From Salvator merianae (lineage: Eukaryota > Chordata > Lepidosauria > Squamata > Teiidae): DNA of 64,000 nt. The position numbers and the translations under genes were made by a program. Of the stretch, positions 1 through 10,627 are shown piece by piece. Below the pieces are notes generated by a model. It was not told the origin of the DNA. It searched no databases and saw only the letters and a program-made list of their open reading frames with translations. The first letter of the stretch is position 1. Every line of letters starts with the position of its first letter. The stretch covers positions 49,271,395-49,335,394 of the forward strand of contig QVOM02000025.1 in NCBI GenBank assembly GCA_003586115.2, in the 5' to 3' direction.

Positions 1-1247
1 TCCAGATATTGTTCTTCCTTTGGCTTGAAATCTGTGAATGCCTCCCTAACAACAACTACTCATCACTCAAGGAACACAACCTTCACCTGAACAATGAGAA
101 TATTGAAGACATTATGAGGTAAATAAAAGTATATCATAATGTGGAAGGACTATTTGGGTCTTCCATTTCAAGTACTCAAAATAAAGTCTAAGGCAACAAT
201 AAATCTACACGGATGTCTTTATTATCAGGTTTCAACTAGTCAATCTTAGAATTCGGGGGGGGGGAGAGAAGATTCAGCAAGCTTGCAGTTTGCAGATGTC
301 TGTTAAAATGTAATTGGCCATGAATGCTACAACTTTGATTTTATTTTTGCCATTAAGCAAAGGCAGCTCTCAGACAATGTAATACAGTAGATATAATACC
401 AATCTGGAACCAGGAAGATCTAGTTTGGGGATTTTATCTGCATTCCCGTTGCTTAGAATAATGTATATGAGCATGGGGTGCTGAATGAGCATTTGGACTT
501 TGTAAGCACAGATTGTGCTTCATAAAACAAATTCTTCAAAAGTCATTTCTAATTTAAATGTGATAAATTAAGCAGTGACTCTTTTTCATGACTTCTAAGG
601 AAAACCTGGCTGCCATTTGTATAGCATTCATTTGTGGAGCATTATACTGGTGCTGAAAATATTATTTGTTGATGCTGGCTTTTGGGAAATTATGGTTTGC
701 ACATGTTCTTTTATTATATGCTTAAAGTATTAATAATTTACAGACTAATTGAATGCGGCCTATAAAATAAAGTGATCACAATTTATATCGGCTTATTAAT
801 TAAAGCAAAATTGATTCTGGATAGAGGGCAGGCAAAGTAATAAATATGTCTCATGCAGTCCTCCCCCTACTATCTTTTTGCACAGGAAAATTCTTAGTGT
901 CTGACTCCTGTCTTTAATATTTGATTCATTTCAGTTCATTCATCTTTCAAAAAGTTACAAAAGTAAAGGAAGGACCATATATAAGAGATTAAATTACTTC
1001 CCTTTAAAAAATAATAATAATAAAGTCTAACTTTTCTAATCTCTTGAGTATATGCAGTGCCCAGCTGAACTGTATTCCATTGTGGAAGGTTCCTACTGTC
1101 ACTTTATTTAGAAAGGACACTAGTTTTCTTCTCTTCGTCTGGGAATACTAGACAGTGATTGTTTTGCCCTGATCATAATAAACATATTGCAGCGTGGTTT
1201 GATGGCTTAAGCAGAACATTGCAAGGCCTTAGGAAAAGGAAGGCAGG
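1..1247. other. Unannotated AT-rich non-coding stretch
   Basis: I see no gene, transposon terminus or recognisable protein similarity here. The stretch is AT-rich with a run of ten G at 255-264. All six frames are closed by frequent stops. It could be old, unrecognisable repeat or plain intergenic or intronic DNA. Confidence 0.6.

Positions 1248-1282
<35 letters not shown>
1248..1282. repeat. (AAGC)n microsatellite
   Basis: About eight tandem copies of the tetranucleotide AAGC lie 60 bp upstream of the family T element that begins at 1344. The tract is nearly perfect, so length polymorphism is likely. Confidence 0.9.
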
Positions 1283-1343
1283 AAAGAATATTGAATAATG
1301 GAGCTTAAAGAGAACTTCCAAATAAGAGCATTTTCTGAGATAT

Positions 1344-3029
1344 GGGCCTGTTCACACTTAAAGTTAGCAAGCATTGAAAATGCTTGCTATCCAAGTCTGT
1401 TTGCACCACAAGATGGCTGCAGCAACCGGGAATGGACTCCATCCGCTCTTGTTTGCTGTCGCTGGTGGTGTACTAAAAAGTAGTTTGGAACCTTACCTGA
1501 AGCTCATAGTGAACTTCAGCTAAGATTCCATTCACACTTACCTGCATACAGTGGCCATCTTGTGCAGATTGGGCAATCAGGCCCAATAGGGCCAGCATGA
1601 TACCCCAGTCGGGGTGTGATGCCCTGATTGAGATTGCAACACCAGATGGGGCTATGCTATGCCCAATCCAGTGTTCTGGTGTCCAATCAGATGCGAGCCC
1701 AATTATTGCCTCAGCAGCATCCAGCAAGCATCTGGCCACAGCCATGGTGACCAGCAGGACCGCACAGTGTGCAGGCACGATGGACCAATCACAGCAGCAC
1801 CATCGGGCCTACACGAAGGGGCTACACAATGCCCCAATTGGGCCAATGCAGCCTGATTGGGGCAATTGGGCCACGCCAATCAGGCCACATAGTTCCAATT
1901 GGGACATCGCACAGCCAGATCGCATAGGCCCAATGGTGCTGCCAAGATCAGCCCATTGTGCAGGTGTGATCACCCCATCATGACTGCACAGTGTGCAGGC
2001 CTACCAGTGACCATGACAGTGAATCATAGAATCATAGAATCATAGAATCATAGAGTTGGAAGGGACCTCTAGGGTCATCGAGTCCAACCCCCTGCTCAAT
2101 GCAGGATTCACTAAAGCATCCCAGACAGATAACTGTCCAGCCTCTCCTTGAAGACCTCCAGCGAAGGAGAGCCTACCACCTCCTGTGGCAACCTGTTCCA
2201 ATGACTGATTGCCCTTACGGTCAGGAAGTTTTTCCTAATATCTAGCCTGTATCTACTCCCTTGAAGTTTCATCCCATTGTTTCTAGTCCTTCCTTCTTGC
2301 GCATTCATTTTATGCCTATGATATCATATTTATTTTCCTGTGCTAGGATTTCCAGTTCTCCTTGTTTGTTTCCCATGCTTTGCGCATTGGTATAGAAACA
2401 TTTTAGTTTGCGACAAATGTCTCTTTCAAGCTTGACTCCTTTAGTTTCCTTCCAAATTGTTTGACTTTGTTCTTTCCTTTCATTTCTGGTAGCAAGTTTC
2501 TTATCTGTATTTATTAGCTGTTTATCTTTCTCTGGACTTTTACTTCCCTTCCCCTTTCGCCCTAGTTTAAAGCTCTCCTGATGAGTGCAGCCAGTCTCCT
2601 GCCAAATATGTGCTTTCCTGTCTTTGTAAGATGGAGCCCATCTCTTGACTGGACACTTTCTGGCCACTTCCACAGCAATGATCAGGTCTATGCCTGATCA
2701 GGCACCAGAACGCCAAATTGAGCATCGCACATTCCCATCCAACATCACAGGCCCAATTGAGGTATCGCACAGGCCCAATCACACCTGCCCAATGGTGCAG
2801 GCCCAACTGAGCAACCACGAGTACATGCACATGCTTGTGGCACTGCTGCCAGTTGCTGTCATGGGAAGGATTGGGCATGGCCACCGGCATTTGCACCACA
2901 GACACCAGTAGCCATCTTCAGGGCCTGTTTTCAGCTACACAGTCTGGACAGTGTCAGTGCTGCGTGGTTAAATACTACACTAGCACAGACTAATTAGTCT
3001 GTGCTAGTGTAGTAAGTGTGAAAATGTCC
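1344..3029 (+). mobile_element. Family T non-autonomous DNA element, long copy, interrupted by CR1
   Basis: The left terminus reads GGGCCTGTTCACACTT and the right terminus is a decayed inverted copy (AAGTGTGAAAATGTCC). A hairpin built on AGCAAGCAT / ATGCTTGCT sits just inside the left end. A perfect 40-bp palindrome (2974-3013) sits just inside the right end. A central hairpin at about 1498-1525 is shared with copies at 19285 and 37618. Between 1560 and 1980, and again at 2690-2900, there are many short motifs of the CCAATCAGGC / GCCCAATTGG type on both strands. The copy has been split by a CR1 at 2022-2647. Flanks TAT and ATT do not match, so no target duplication is preserved. It has no open reading frame of its own; the 128-residue frame across it is fortuitous. 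Confidence 0.75.
2022..2647 (-). mobile_element. CR1 LINE with internal deletion, nested in family T
   Basis: On the minus strand this begins in the ORF1/ORF2 overlap region of CR1 and runs through the start of ORF2 (motif CFYTNAQSMGNK) to YDIIGI. It then jumps straight to the last 60 or so residues of ORF2 (KLQGSRYRLDIRKNF ... YLSGML), the 3' UTR and an octamer tail (ATTCTATG repeats at 2022-2055). Both parts are nearly identical to the fuller copy at 50095-53289, against which about 2.47 kb is missing (roughly 50530-53004). The junction lies at 2303-2312 and holds a few extra bases (reading aatgaa on the minus strand) matching neither side. The 5' end stops at 2647 by truncation. It lacks the endonuclease core and all of the reverse transcriptase. 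Confidence 0.9.
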
Positions 3030-5760
3030 ATTAACTCAGGTCTTATTCAGTTCATAATTCTATACAAAAATATGAACTATTTTTCCTCTCACAACTGATT
3101 TCCTTCCTCTGATATCACAGCACAGCTCAACAAAACTAAGAATACCTTGAAACACTTATATTTAAAATCCACAAATAATTGTGAGTGAATCTTAATTATG
3201 TTCGGCTGACAAAGGGAAAATTCCAAGAAATGGCAGGTCTTTAGCTGTGTTCACAGACAGCAAAAAACAGTAACTCAAAACACCTCAGAGACAATAGTGG
3301 GTGTTGCTTGCATCCTCATCTTGTCTCTAATTCGACTTGTGTTGGCTAGAATGTTCATGGGAGGGGGGAAGGCAGACTTGCATGCCATACCTAAGCCACC
3401 TCAGAGGTGCCTCCTTTTTACTGTTGTGTGAATACAGCTTCTGTGCTGTATGTTGTACAGGAATTTTAAAAAGAAATCTATTTGCCACTGTGAAGGCATG
3501 TGAAAAGAAAAGAAAAGAAAAATGAAACAGTATGGCAGCCATTTCCACTTTAAGTGGTAAGGCAAACTTCCTTTGTATATCACAGATATGTAGTATATGG
3601 CTTTGTATCAGGGCACCATGCAGTATATAGTTCTTGTTTTTCATTTTTCATACTGAATAGGGGGGGGGGGAGTATATCCAATAGTAGATTTGAGAAGACT
3701 TGTTTTATGAAGCCTGGAGATCCATGAGGATCTTCACTTCAGTTTTGTTGTTTATTTGATTTGATTGTAGCTTCATGGTAGCTCCAAAAAACACGGATTT
3801 GTGATCCCCCCCATTTCATATCACAGTCATAGTGGTTATCATGCATGTCAACTACCATACTGGTTCCAATGTCGTGCCTGACCCACATATTAAAGGAATT
3901 CAGAAATACGATAACAACTGCTTTAAGAATTTGAGGGAAAAGATTGTCAGGGGATTCAGGGAAAATAAAAGAAAAGTTTAACATTATATGCATTGTGCAC
4001 TGACCTCAACATGTGTGTAATTCCAGACTTCTGATAAGTATTTCCTTTTACAAGACATTTTTTTTCTTTTTTTCTTTTTTTCAGAGTACGCTTATTTGTA
4101 TCATTGAAATCAGCTGTCCATATTTGGTGTGCGTGTGTGTAAAATATGATAGCTCTGTCTTCAATTATCCTTTTCTTTTTGTCATGTTTTTGTTGTCTTG
4201 AGTAATAGCTCTGTTCCCCGCTGTGTCGAATTAATTTCTGTATCAAGAATTGTGCATTCCTGATGCATGGAAGTTGCAAAGATAATAACAGTTCACAGCA
4301 CACACAGTGTCCTGTTTGCTGGAGAAGTTGTTGCTGCCAACTTCCATGTAAACTTCCATCTGCTATTGAAGCAGCCAGAAGCAACTCAGGATGAACATAG
4401 CAATGGATCATTGGTTTTGACTTCAGAGAATCAACACAGATTCATGCAGCAGGTGTGGCCACTTCCAGTCTGGATCCATGCCAGGGTACAGATGTAGCCA
4501 ATCCAGTCATCTAAGTAAAGCAACAGGAATAAATGTGTAGCAGGAAACATAAGAAGTTCGATTTTGGCCTCAAGTGAAGAGTGGTTGTCTAAAAATACCA
4601 ATGCTTTAAATATTGGAAGGTGAGCACACAGCATGAAAGAAGCTTCAGTGTCCTTCAGTAAAGAACAGAACTGAAAACCTTGCAGGCAACCAAACAACAT
4701 ACACGTCAGAAAGCCCTGTGAGCTTTCATGAGCATAAAGCTAAGACTCCAACCAAACCAACAAATGGCCTCAGAACAAGGATCCAATAGTAAACATCTAC
4801 AAACACACAGAAAATCCTATACATAATAAGAAAATAATGTGGAAGGAAGAATCTATATAAATTATTTAATACCAATATATAAGACAACAATTTGCATAGC
4901 AAATGCAATTAAACAAAACCTTATACAAAACAACTACATGCACTTGCAATTCAAAATTGGTTAGTTTATATACTTCTACACACACACACATACACACACA
5001 TATAAAAAATATAGTGAAGGATGATATCTGACAGAGAGGTCTCTTGACAACCAGACATATGTTTCAATCATTTCTGGATTTCCTCAGTGGCTTCATTCTT
5101 ACTTTTAAGACTCACACTGAAATTCAAATATTTACCATTAATTTTAATATCACATTCTCATACTAAAATTGAATCATATCATGCTTGCATATTACCAAGT
5201 AAGAATATTTAAAAATAAAAGGATTATCTAGCAGTAGTCTCAGTAAAAAGAAAAAGAAGGAAGGAAGAAATATTTAGGAAAATACTACACTAGTATTACA
5301 AAGTACGATATCAATTAAATATCTATAACAGAGAATTGTAGAAGCATAACTCACACCTGTATCATCAAAGTTTATTGATCCAGTCCACATTTTTTTTCTA
5401 TTTTTTTTTTCTCCCCAAACACAAATATCTACACTTGCTGGTATTCCACACCAGTAAGTGCACTAAGACCCTCTCTTCTGCACATTAGTGCATAATATGG
5501 GAGGCCCCACCCTGCTCCATCTACAACAGAGTATATTCCATATGTGAGGATCTACCTCTGGATTACAGATGGACCTGATTTATCAGGTTCACCAACATAC
5601 TAGAAGTTGGGGAATCTGGATCACAGAGGCATGTAAAAGGTGCTGTCTCCAAGTTCCAGATTAGAGGGATAGCCATTTAGGTCAAATTGTGTTATCAGAT
5701 GGCTTCCCCAGGAGCTCTGAGACCAGCTCCTAAGGTCATGCGAGCTTCAGGGCCAGCACA
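3030..5760. other. Unannotated AT-rich stretch with simple repeats
   Basis: I recognise no gene or transposon here. Minor features are an (AAAAG) tract near 3505-3522, a poly-G run at 3661-3670, T-rich runs at 4058-4080 and 5391-5411, and a (CA)n tract at about 4979-5000. Open frames of 60-150 codons in this stretch show no domain, motif or consistent composition that would suggest coding. Confidence 0.55.
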
Positions 5761-5764
5761 AAGA

Positions 5765-5812
5765 TTAGACAGGAACGCCCATTGCCATGCAACTGGCGTT
5801 GTTCCTGTCTAA
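5765..5812. repeat. Inverted repeat (hairpin) downstream of the Penelope-like fragment
   Basis: TTAGACAGGAACGCC at 5765-5779 pairs with its inverted copy at 5795-5812 (three extra bases in the right arm), with a 15-nt loop. It lies just 3' of the GIY-YIG remnant when read on the minus strand. It may be part of the 3' region of that element or an independent small palindrome. Confidence 0.6.
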
Positions 5813-5838
5813 AGAACTGTGAGCTCCAAATAAGCTGT

Positions 5839-6090
5839 TCAGGACCTGCACAGGTAAGTGCAGAAAATCCCAAAGGCTCCACAGGGATATCTGAAAGACC
5901 TAAAGCGGTTGACCAAAGGGGCTTGCACGTTGTTATTTCTAATATCACTTTTGTGTTCTATAATTCTGATCTTAATACTTCTTGTTGTCAAGCTGGCATA
6001 CAAAAGGTCAAATGGACACTTGACAACATATATCACACACTGTGTGTTAAAAGTGAAAAAAGAAAAAAAGTTTCAATATGTCGATGGAAT
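5839..6090 (-). pseudogene. Penelope-like retroelement fragment, GIY-YIG endonuclease region
   Basis: Read on the minus strand, this gives a stretch typical of the C-terminal GIY-YIG nuclease of Penelope-like elements. The first strand is IYVVKCPFDLLYAS, where an intact enzyme has a GIY-type start and a YVG/YIG second motif. It is followed by TTRSIKIRIIEHKSDIRN, which carries the conserved arginine and the EH pair. Known role in the family: this nuclease cuts target DNA to prime reverse transcription. Upstream, the phrase FNTQCV fits the linker before the domain. The glycine of the second motif is replaced (YAS), a stop codon follows near 5839, and no reverse transcriptase domain is found upstream, so this is an inactive fragment. 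Confidence 0.7.
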
Positions 6091-6196
6091 TAATATAATT
6101 CTTCAGTTGAATACAATTCTGGCAAACCTGCATTGCCCATACTTGTGCTATCCTATAGGTAGATTATCATTAATGGTGTTACTGAATTAATTCTTA

Positions 6197-6669
6197 GGGC
6201 CTGTTTGTACTTGTCAACTTGGTATGGTAGAACAGTACCATACCAGGCCAGTAAGGATCAAACACAGAGGTGGTTATTCACACTACAAGTGCTAAACTAG
6301 CCCTGCACCTGACCAGCAGTGCTTATAGTGCTAATGGCCAGCCTGAGGCTCCCCAGATTGCCAAGGCAATGTCTAAAGCAACATCTGATGAGAGGCCAGA
6401 CATTGCTATGATGATCCGGCAGCTGTGTGTGATTGCACAACTGCAGTTGTGCAGCCTTGCCCATTTGTTGTGCCACACCTAAAAAAGGGTGCAAAACCAC
6501 CTCCCCAAAAGCAATCCGGCTGCTTCTTGACAGGCTTTTTAGCAGTCCACATCTGAATTGCTCCAGGAAGGGTTATGCCACTCTGAGGCACCTGTGGCAC
6601 ACAGCAATGCAGATGCATTTGACTAGAGAGTGGATAGAACCGCTCTAGCTGGTAGGTGTGAAAATTCCC
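6197..6669 (-). mobile_element. Family T element, 473 bp, with TTA target duplication
   Basis: Termini are GGGCCTGTTTGTACTTG on the left and GTGTGAAAATTCCC on the right, flanked on both sides by TTA (6194-6196 and 6670-6672). The subterminal hairpin next to the left end has arms TGGTATGGTA / TACCATACCA, different in sequence from other copies but in the same place. Orientation is opposite to the copies at 1344, 19285 and 37618. No coding capacity. Confidence 0.75.
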
Positions 6670-8430
6670 TTAGTGCCCCTTAGATCACAACATATCCTTA
6701 AAATTACACTCTTGTAAACATTTTTGTTTGTTTTGCAAGTAGGGTTATCTCTAAGGAAATACCAGTGTTTATAATTTTTTTAATTTCCTAAGGTTATAAA
6801 TCAAATGTTAAAGGAATGATTATTGTATTTGCTTTAGATGTAGACAGTAGTGGTTTATTCCTATCTTCCTGCTGTGCCTTAGTAGAACTTGTAATATATT
6901 TGTTGGAAACTCTTCTTATTTAGAGCTTTCCATTAATGTATGAGCTAGGTTTTGGAATAAGGACAAACTGTTGAAGCATTTTTATCATTTAAGCACTTCA
7001 CTCCCTGGCTAGCCTGAGGCCCATACAACTGGGTCATGTGGATGATGCTTAGGATACAAAAATAAGGCATCTTTCACAACTAACATAAGAAGAAAGAGGA
7101 CAACTGAGGCAAAATAGAGAAACTGTAAGGCAGGTTTCAGTATTAAACCTGTTTTACAGACTTACCATAAATACTACATTGTTCTTAAGTAAATGCATGG
7201 ACAAACCAAATATATTTACTTTCATATATTTATATCTTCCATATCAATAACCAAACTGTCTAATATGGCATATCATCATCATTAAAAAAAAATCACAAAG
7301 ATGAGAGCAGAATTTCAGTTATAATATTTTGAAAATTAAAAAGAAGAGCGTCTTCAGGTCCATTCAAGATAACATTTCCATTAGAGTTTATAATTTCCAG
7401 TATTTGTCCTGGTTAGTGTTTGTTTTTTGCGGGGGGGTTCCCCCAAATTTTTGTGACACCAGAAACGCTTTTGACAGATTTTCATTTCCACATCATAAAA
7501 CATCATCTTTATTTCATGCTTAAAAAACATATTTGTTTGCATTCATTTTGCTCCACTGTTTCCTGCATCTACTGGAAGCAGCATATGAAGTATTTTTCCT
7601 GCCTTCAAAGAGAATAGATCCAAAGTTATTTTTACCATGATTATTTGTTTCTATTTCATCCATTCATTTGTTAAATGACTTATAAATGACATATACATTG
7701 GAATTTCAGCAAATGAGTGTGATAGCATTTCCTTTTCACTGACTCTTCTGATTCTCCATTTTCTTTCTATCTTGAAATACCCAGGGAAGGTAATAGGTGT
7801 CCAGTGGTTCAGATTAATGTTTGTTGAAGTTTCGCCAAACTACTAATTTTGTCAGTTGGCTAATGTACTGATGTTACAGCAGAATCTTTATAATTATAGA
7901 TTTTAAAAAGTATTTGCTTTTGCTGTAACAACATTAGAGATACATAATATTTTCTTTAGCTTGCTGAGGTAGTTGCTGAAATATGTGTACTGAGAATAGA
8001 ATTACTATAGAGTGGTATTCTCTGGTTGTGATAAGAAGAATATATCCCATTGCCATATATAAAATCCTCCTTAGAAGGAACAGAGGCACCATTAGGCAGC
8101 AAAGTCTTTACAAAATAACAGCACGAACTGAGAAATTATATGGAGAGTCATGCACCTATATGGTTGCAGCTGTTTTTAAAACCTCAACAAAATTAGGAAA
8201 AAATTACTTTCAACTGTGTAAAAGATAAAGATCCATCCATTTCTAGCTTCGCTTATGGTGACTATCTACTTCTGGCAGTTTTTGATAGTCCAGTCTCATA
8301 TCCACTTTGTTTAATTTCTGAGATCAGACATAATTAACAAAGAGTGGCATGAATTCTGAAAGATGTCTATATACTTTCATGCAAATAATTTCTTCCTATA
8401 CTGATGAATACTAATCTGTTCACAGACAGG
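6670..8430. other. Unannotated AT-rich stretch
   Basis: No transposon end, exon-like frame or RNA gene was recognised. The DNA is AT-rich with many stops in all frames. A G-run (7430-7437) is the only compositional oddity. Confidence 0.55.
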
Positions 8431-8435
8431 AAGAA

Positions 8436-8456
8436 ATAAATAAATAAATAAATGGG
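8436..8456. repeat. (AAAT)n microsatellite
   Basis: Five copies of AAAT, the first of a cluster of AT-rich simple repeats and hairpins running to 8655. Confidence 0.8.
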
Positions 8457-8471
8457 TGGTAAAAGAATTAA

Positions 8472-8526
8472 ATTATGTTACAGAATCATCCAAAATGATT
8501 TAGGCTGGATGATTCTGAAACATAAT
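8472..8526. repeat. Near-perfect 21-bp-arm hairpin
   Basis: ATTATGTTACAGAATCATCC plus one base (8472-8492) is the reverse complement, with one mismatch, of 8506-8526, leaving a 13-nt loop. It is followed immediately by ATT and AT microsatellites. It may be a mini foldback element or the remains of a MITE. Confidence 0.75.
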
Positions 8527-8584
8527 ATGATTAATATTATTGTTATTGTTATTATTATTAATTACAATTACAATTATAATTAAT

Positions 8585-8589
<5 letters not shown>

Positions 8590-8627
<38 letters not shown>
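8590..8627. repeat. (AT)n microsatellite
   Basis: About 19 uninterrupted AT dinucleotides, preceded by ATT/AAT-rich sequence from 8529. Self-complementary and likely polymorphic. Confidence 0.95.
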
Positions 8628-8630
<3 letters not shown>

Positions 8631-9042
8631 ACATCAACAACAACAATAATAAATGCTTTAAAGGCGGTGCATGGTCACTAATGTTCCCATCCCAACTCTA
8701 ATCCACATTAAAGTCTAGATAAAGTACTTTAGAAGTGTACTTTGTACTTTCTGGCCTAGGTGTGGACTAGAGGCACTAGAATGTGGCTGAATCCACCTAA
8801 ACACTGATTTTGAACCAATCCTTCAAACCAATGGATGAAGCCTTAGTTAATCACATTATCGGTGTAGTTTAACAGATGGAAATTACACATTTAAAAGGAG
8901 TAGGAGAATATACGTATTACAGAAGAAGAGTCATACGTCATCAACTTCCCCTCCCTATCCTGGGACAAGCAGCCAGACGCAGTGCACTGCGCTGTACTGG
9001 CTTGGGAGAAAATCGTTTCCCAGGGACACACTAGAGCAGGAC

Positions 9043-9279
9043 CTTTTGGCTGTTGGCTTTAAAAATGACAAATCAGCTGAAGTGAACCACAGAACAGGTA
9101 AACAGCAAGAAATACTTGAAACCAAAACATTATTCAGTAAAACTTTACTAAAAATACAGTAAAAGGATTTTTAAAAACCAAGAAGAGCAGCAGAACTGAA
9201 GTATTCTTGCTGTTTGCTTGTTATTCAATGCTTCACTCCAGTTGATTTGTCATTTTTAAAACCATTAGCCAAAAAGTCA
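9043..9279. repeat. Long imperfect inverted repeat, arms of about 75 bp
   Basis: The left arm 9043-9114 and right arm 9202-9279 are roughly 80% complementary, with a perfect 18-bp core TTTAAAAATGACAAATCA and several one-base gaps. The loop of about 87 nt contains the smaller repeats CAGTAAAACTTTACT and TACAGTAAAAGG. No target duplication is evident, so I cannot assign it to a transposon family. A foldback DNA element is the likeliest explanation; a long hairpin transcript is possible. Confidence 0.75.
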
Positions 9280-9289
9280 GCTGTTTTGT

Positions 9290-10620
9290 CAAATTGTCAG
9301 AACTATAGGCAGGAGTACATAGACAGCAATGAAATACCAGGAGTTTTCCCTATAGATGGCACTATGTAGATCTGCATATGTGTAAGACTTTAATAGCATC
9401 AGATAGACTTGTAGCTCTGTTTTATGAATGAATCAGTTCAAATGGGGTGAACTTTGACAGGGAAGATTAAAAAGGCTTGTGTGGGGAGACTGAGGGAGAT
9501 AAAAGCCCAGCTAAATACTAGAAGGTGATCCTAAACTAATGGGAAATTTCCTGGATTTTCTCACCCTCCATCATGGCATTGCTTTGGGCATGAGGTCTCC
9601 GCTGCAATGAACACACAATTCCAGTAAAGTTTCCACAAAAGACAAGTGAAGAACAGGGGTTACAAAGCTTGGCAATAGCACAAAAAGAGCAGCAGAGGTA
9701 AAAGTTTTCAGAGTACAGATTTAACCAGGACGTTTGGAGCTGAAGAACCAATTCTTCTCAGCGAACAGGACAGACTGCATAGCATTTGACTGGGAGATGC
9801 AAATATGATTGCAGATAACTTGAAGCAATGATCATAGACAGCTTGGAAGGTGGATAACTGGACCCTAACTTTGCATCTAAGCATGGGGGCTGACACCAAA
9901 ATCCAAGGGAACAACACAGGGGCAGAAACAAAAGGTGAGAGCAGTGTTAGTCTATGGAGAATTCATAAAACCAATGTGGCTGTGGAGTTGTGTGCAAAGT
10001 GTAGTGCTTGTGCAAATGTTATTGGTCCTGTGTGCAGCTTCAGCTGTGAATGTGCTGACTGGCTGACACACCTCTGAGGCAGTTTTGGTTACCTTTTGAT
10101 GGGTAGCAGTGATAAGGACAATGGAACAGACCAGGAAAGACAATGACAATCAGAGAGGTGACATCACTTTCCATTCAAATTGAATCAGAGTTGACCAACA
10201 TTCTTGATAGTCATTTTCACACCTGGATAATGAAGTTTGCCAACATTTTGTGACAGCAATGACATCTTCTACTATCTTTTAACATTTTGATGAAAATATA
10301 CCCATCTGTACCAGTTTTGCTTTCAGATTTGATTACTCTTCTTGATTAGTTAATGCAGACATGCTTCTTTGTAGACAGAAGGGAGGGGGAGTGAGTCCCA
10401 GGAAAAAGGTTCCAAGTTGTCTTTTAAAATAAGGCTTAACTTTCTAGAATGGAGTCTGTCTGGCACAGGGTTTTGGGCCTTTGTTGGTCATATCCCAGTA
10501 CTTGCAACATGTTTTGTGTTCAAGGGTATTTTGGGAACAGGCAGCTCCCTGTTTTCTTTGATGCCAGGGAAACAGGTATTCTATTCACTATTTTGTAAAT
10601 CTAGGTCAAAGGAGGGAGCA
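9290..10620. other. Unannotated stretch upstream of the hAT transposase relic
   Basis: No recognised feature. The part nearest 10628 could hold the decayed N-terminal BED-finger region and 5' end of the hAT element, but I see neither a BED zinc finger nor a terminal inverted repeat. Confidence 0.45.
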
Positions 10621-10627
10621 GACCATC

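Noticed and set aside
1597..1983. 128-codon frame with cysteine and histidine residues
   Set aside because: It lies inside family T and reads its CCAAT-type motifs; no zinc-finger spacing holds.
9043..9279. microRNA precursor
   Set aside because: The arms are too long and gapped and the loop too large for a typical precursor; a foldback repeat is simpler.
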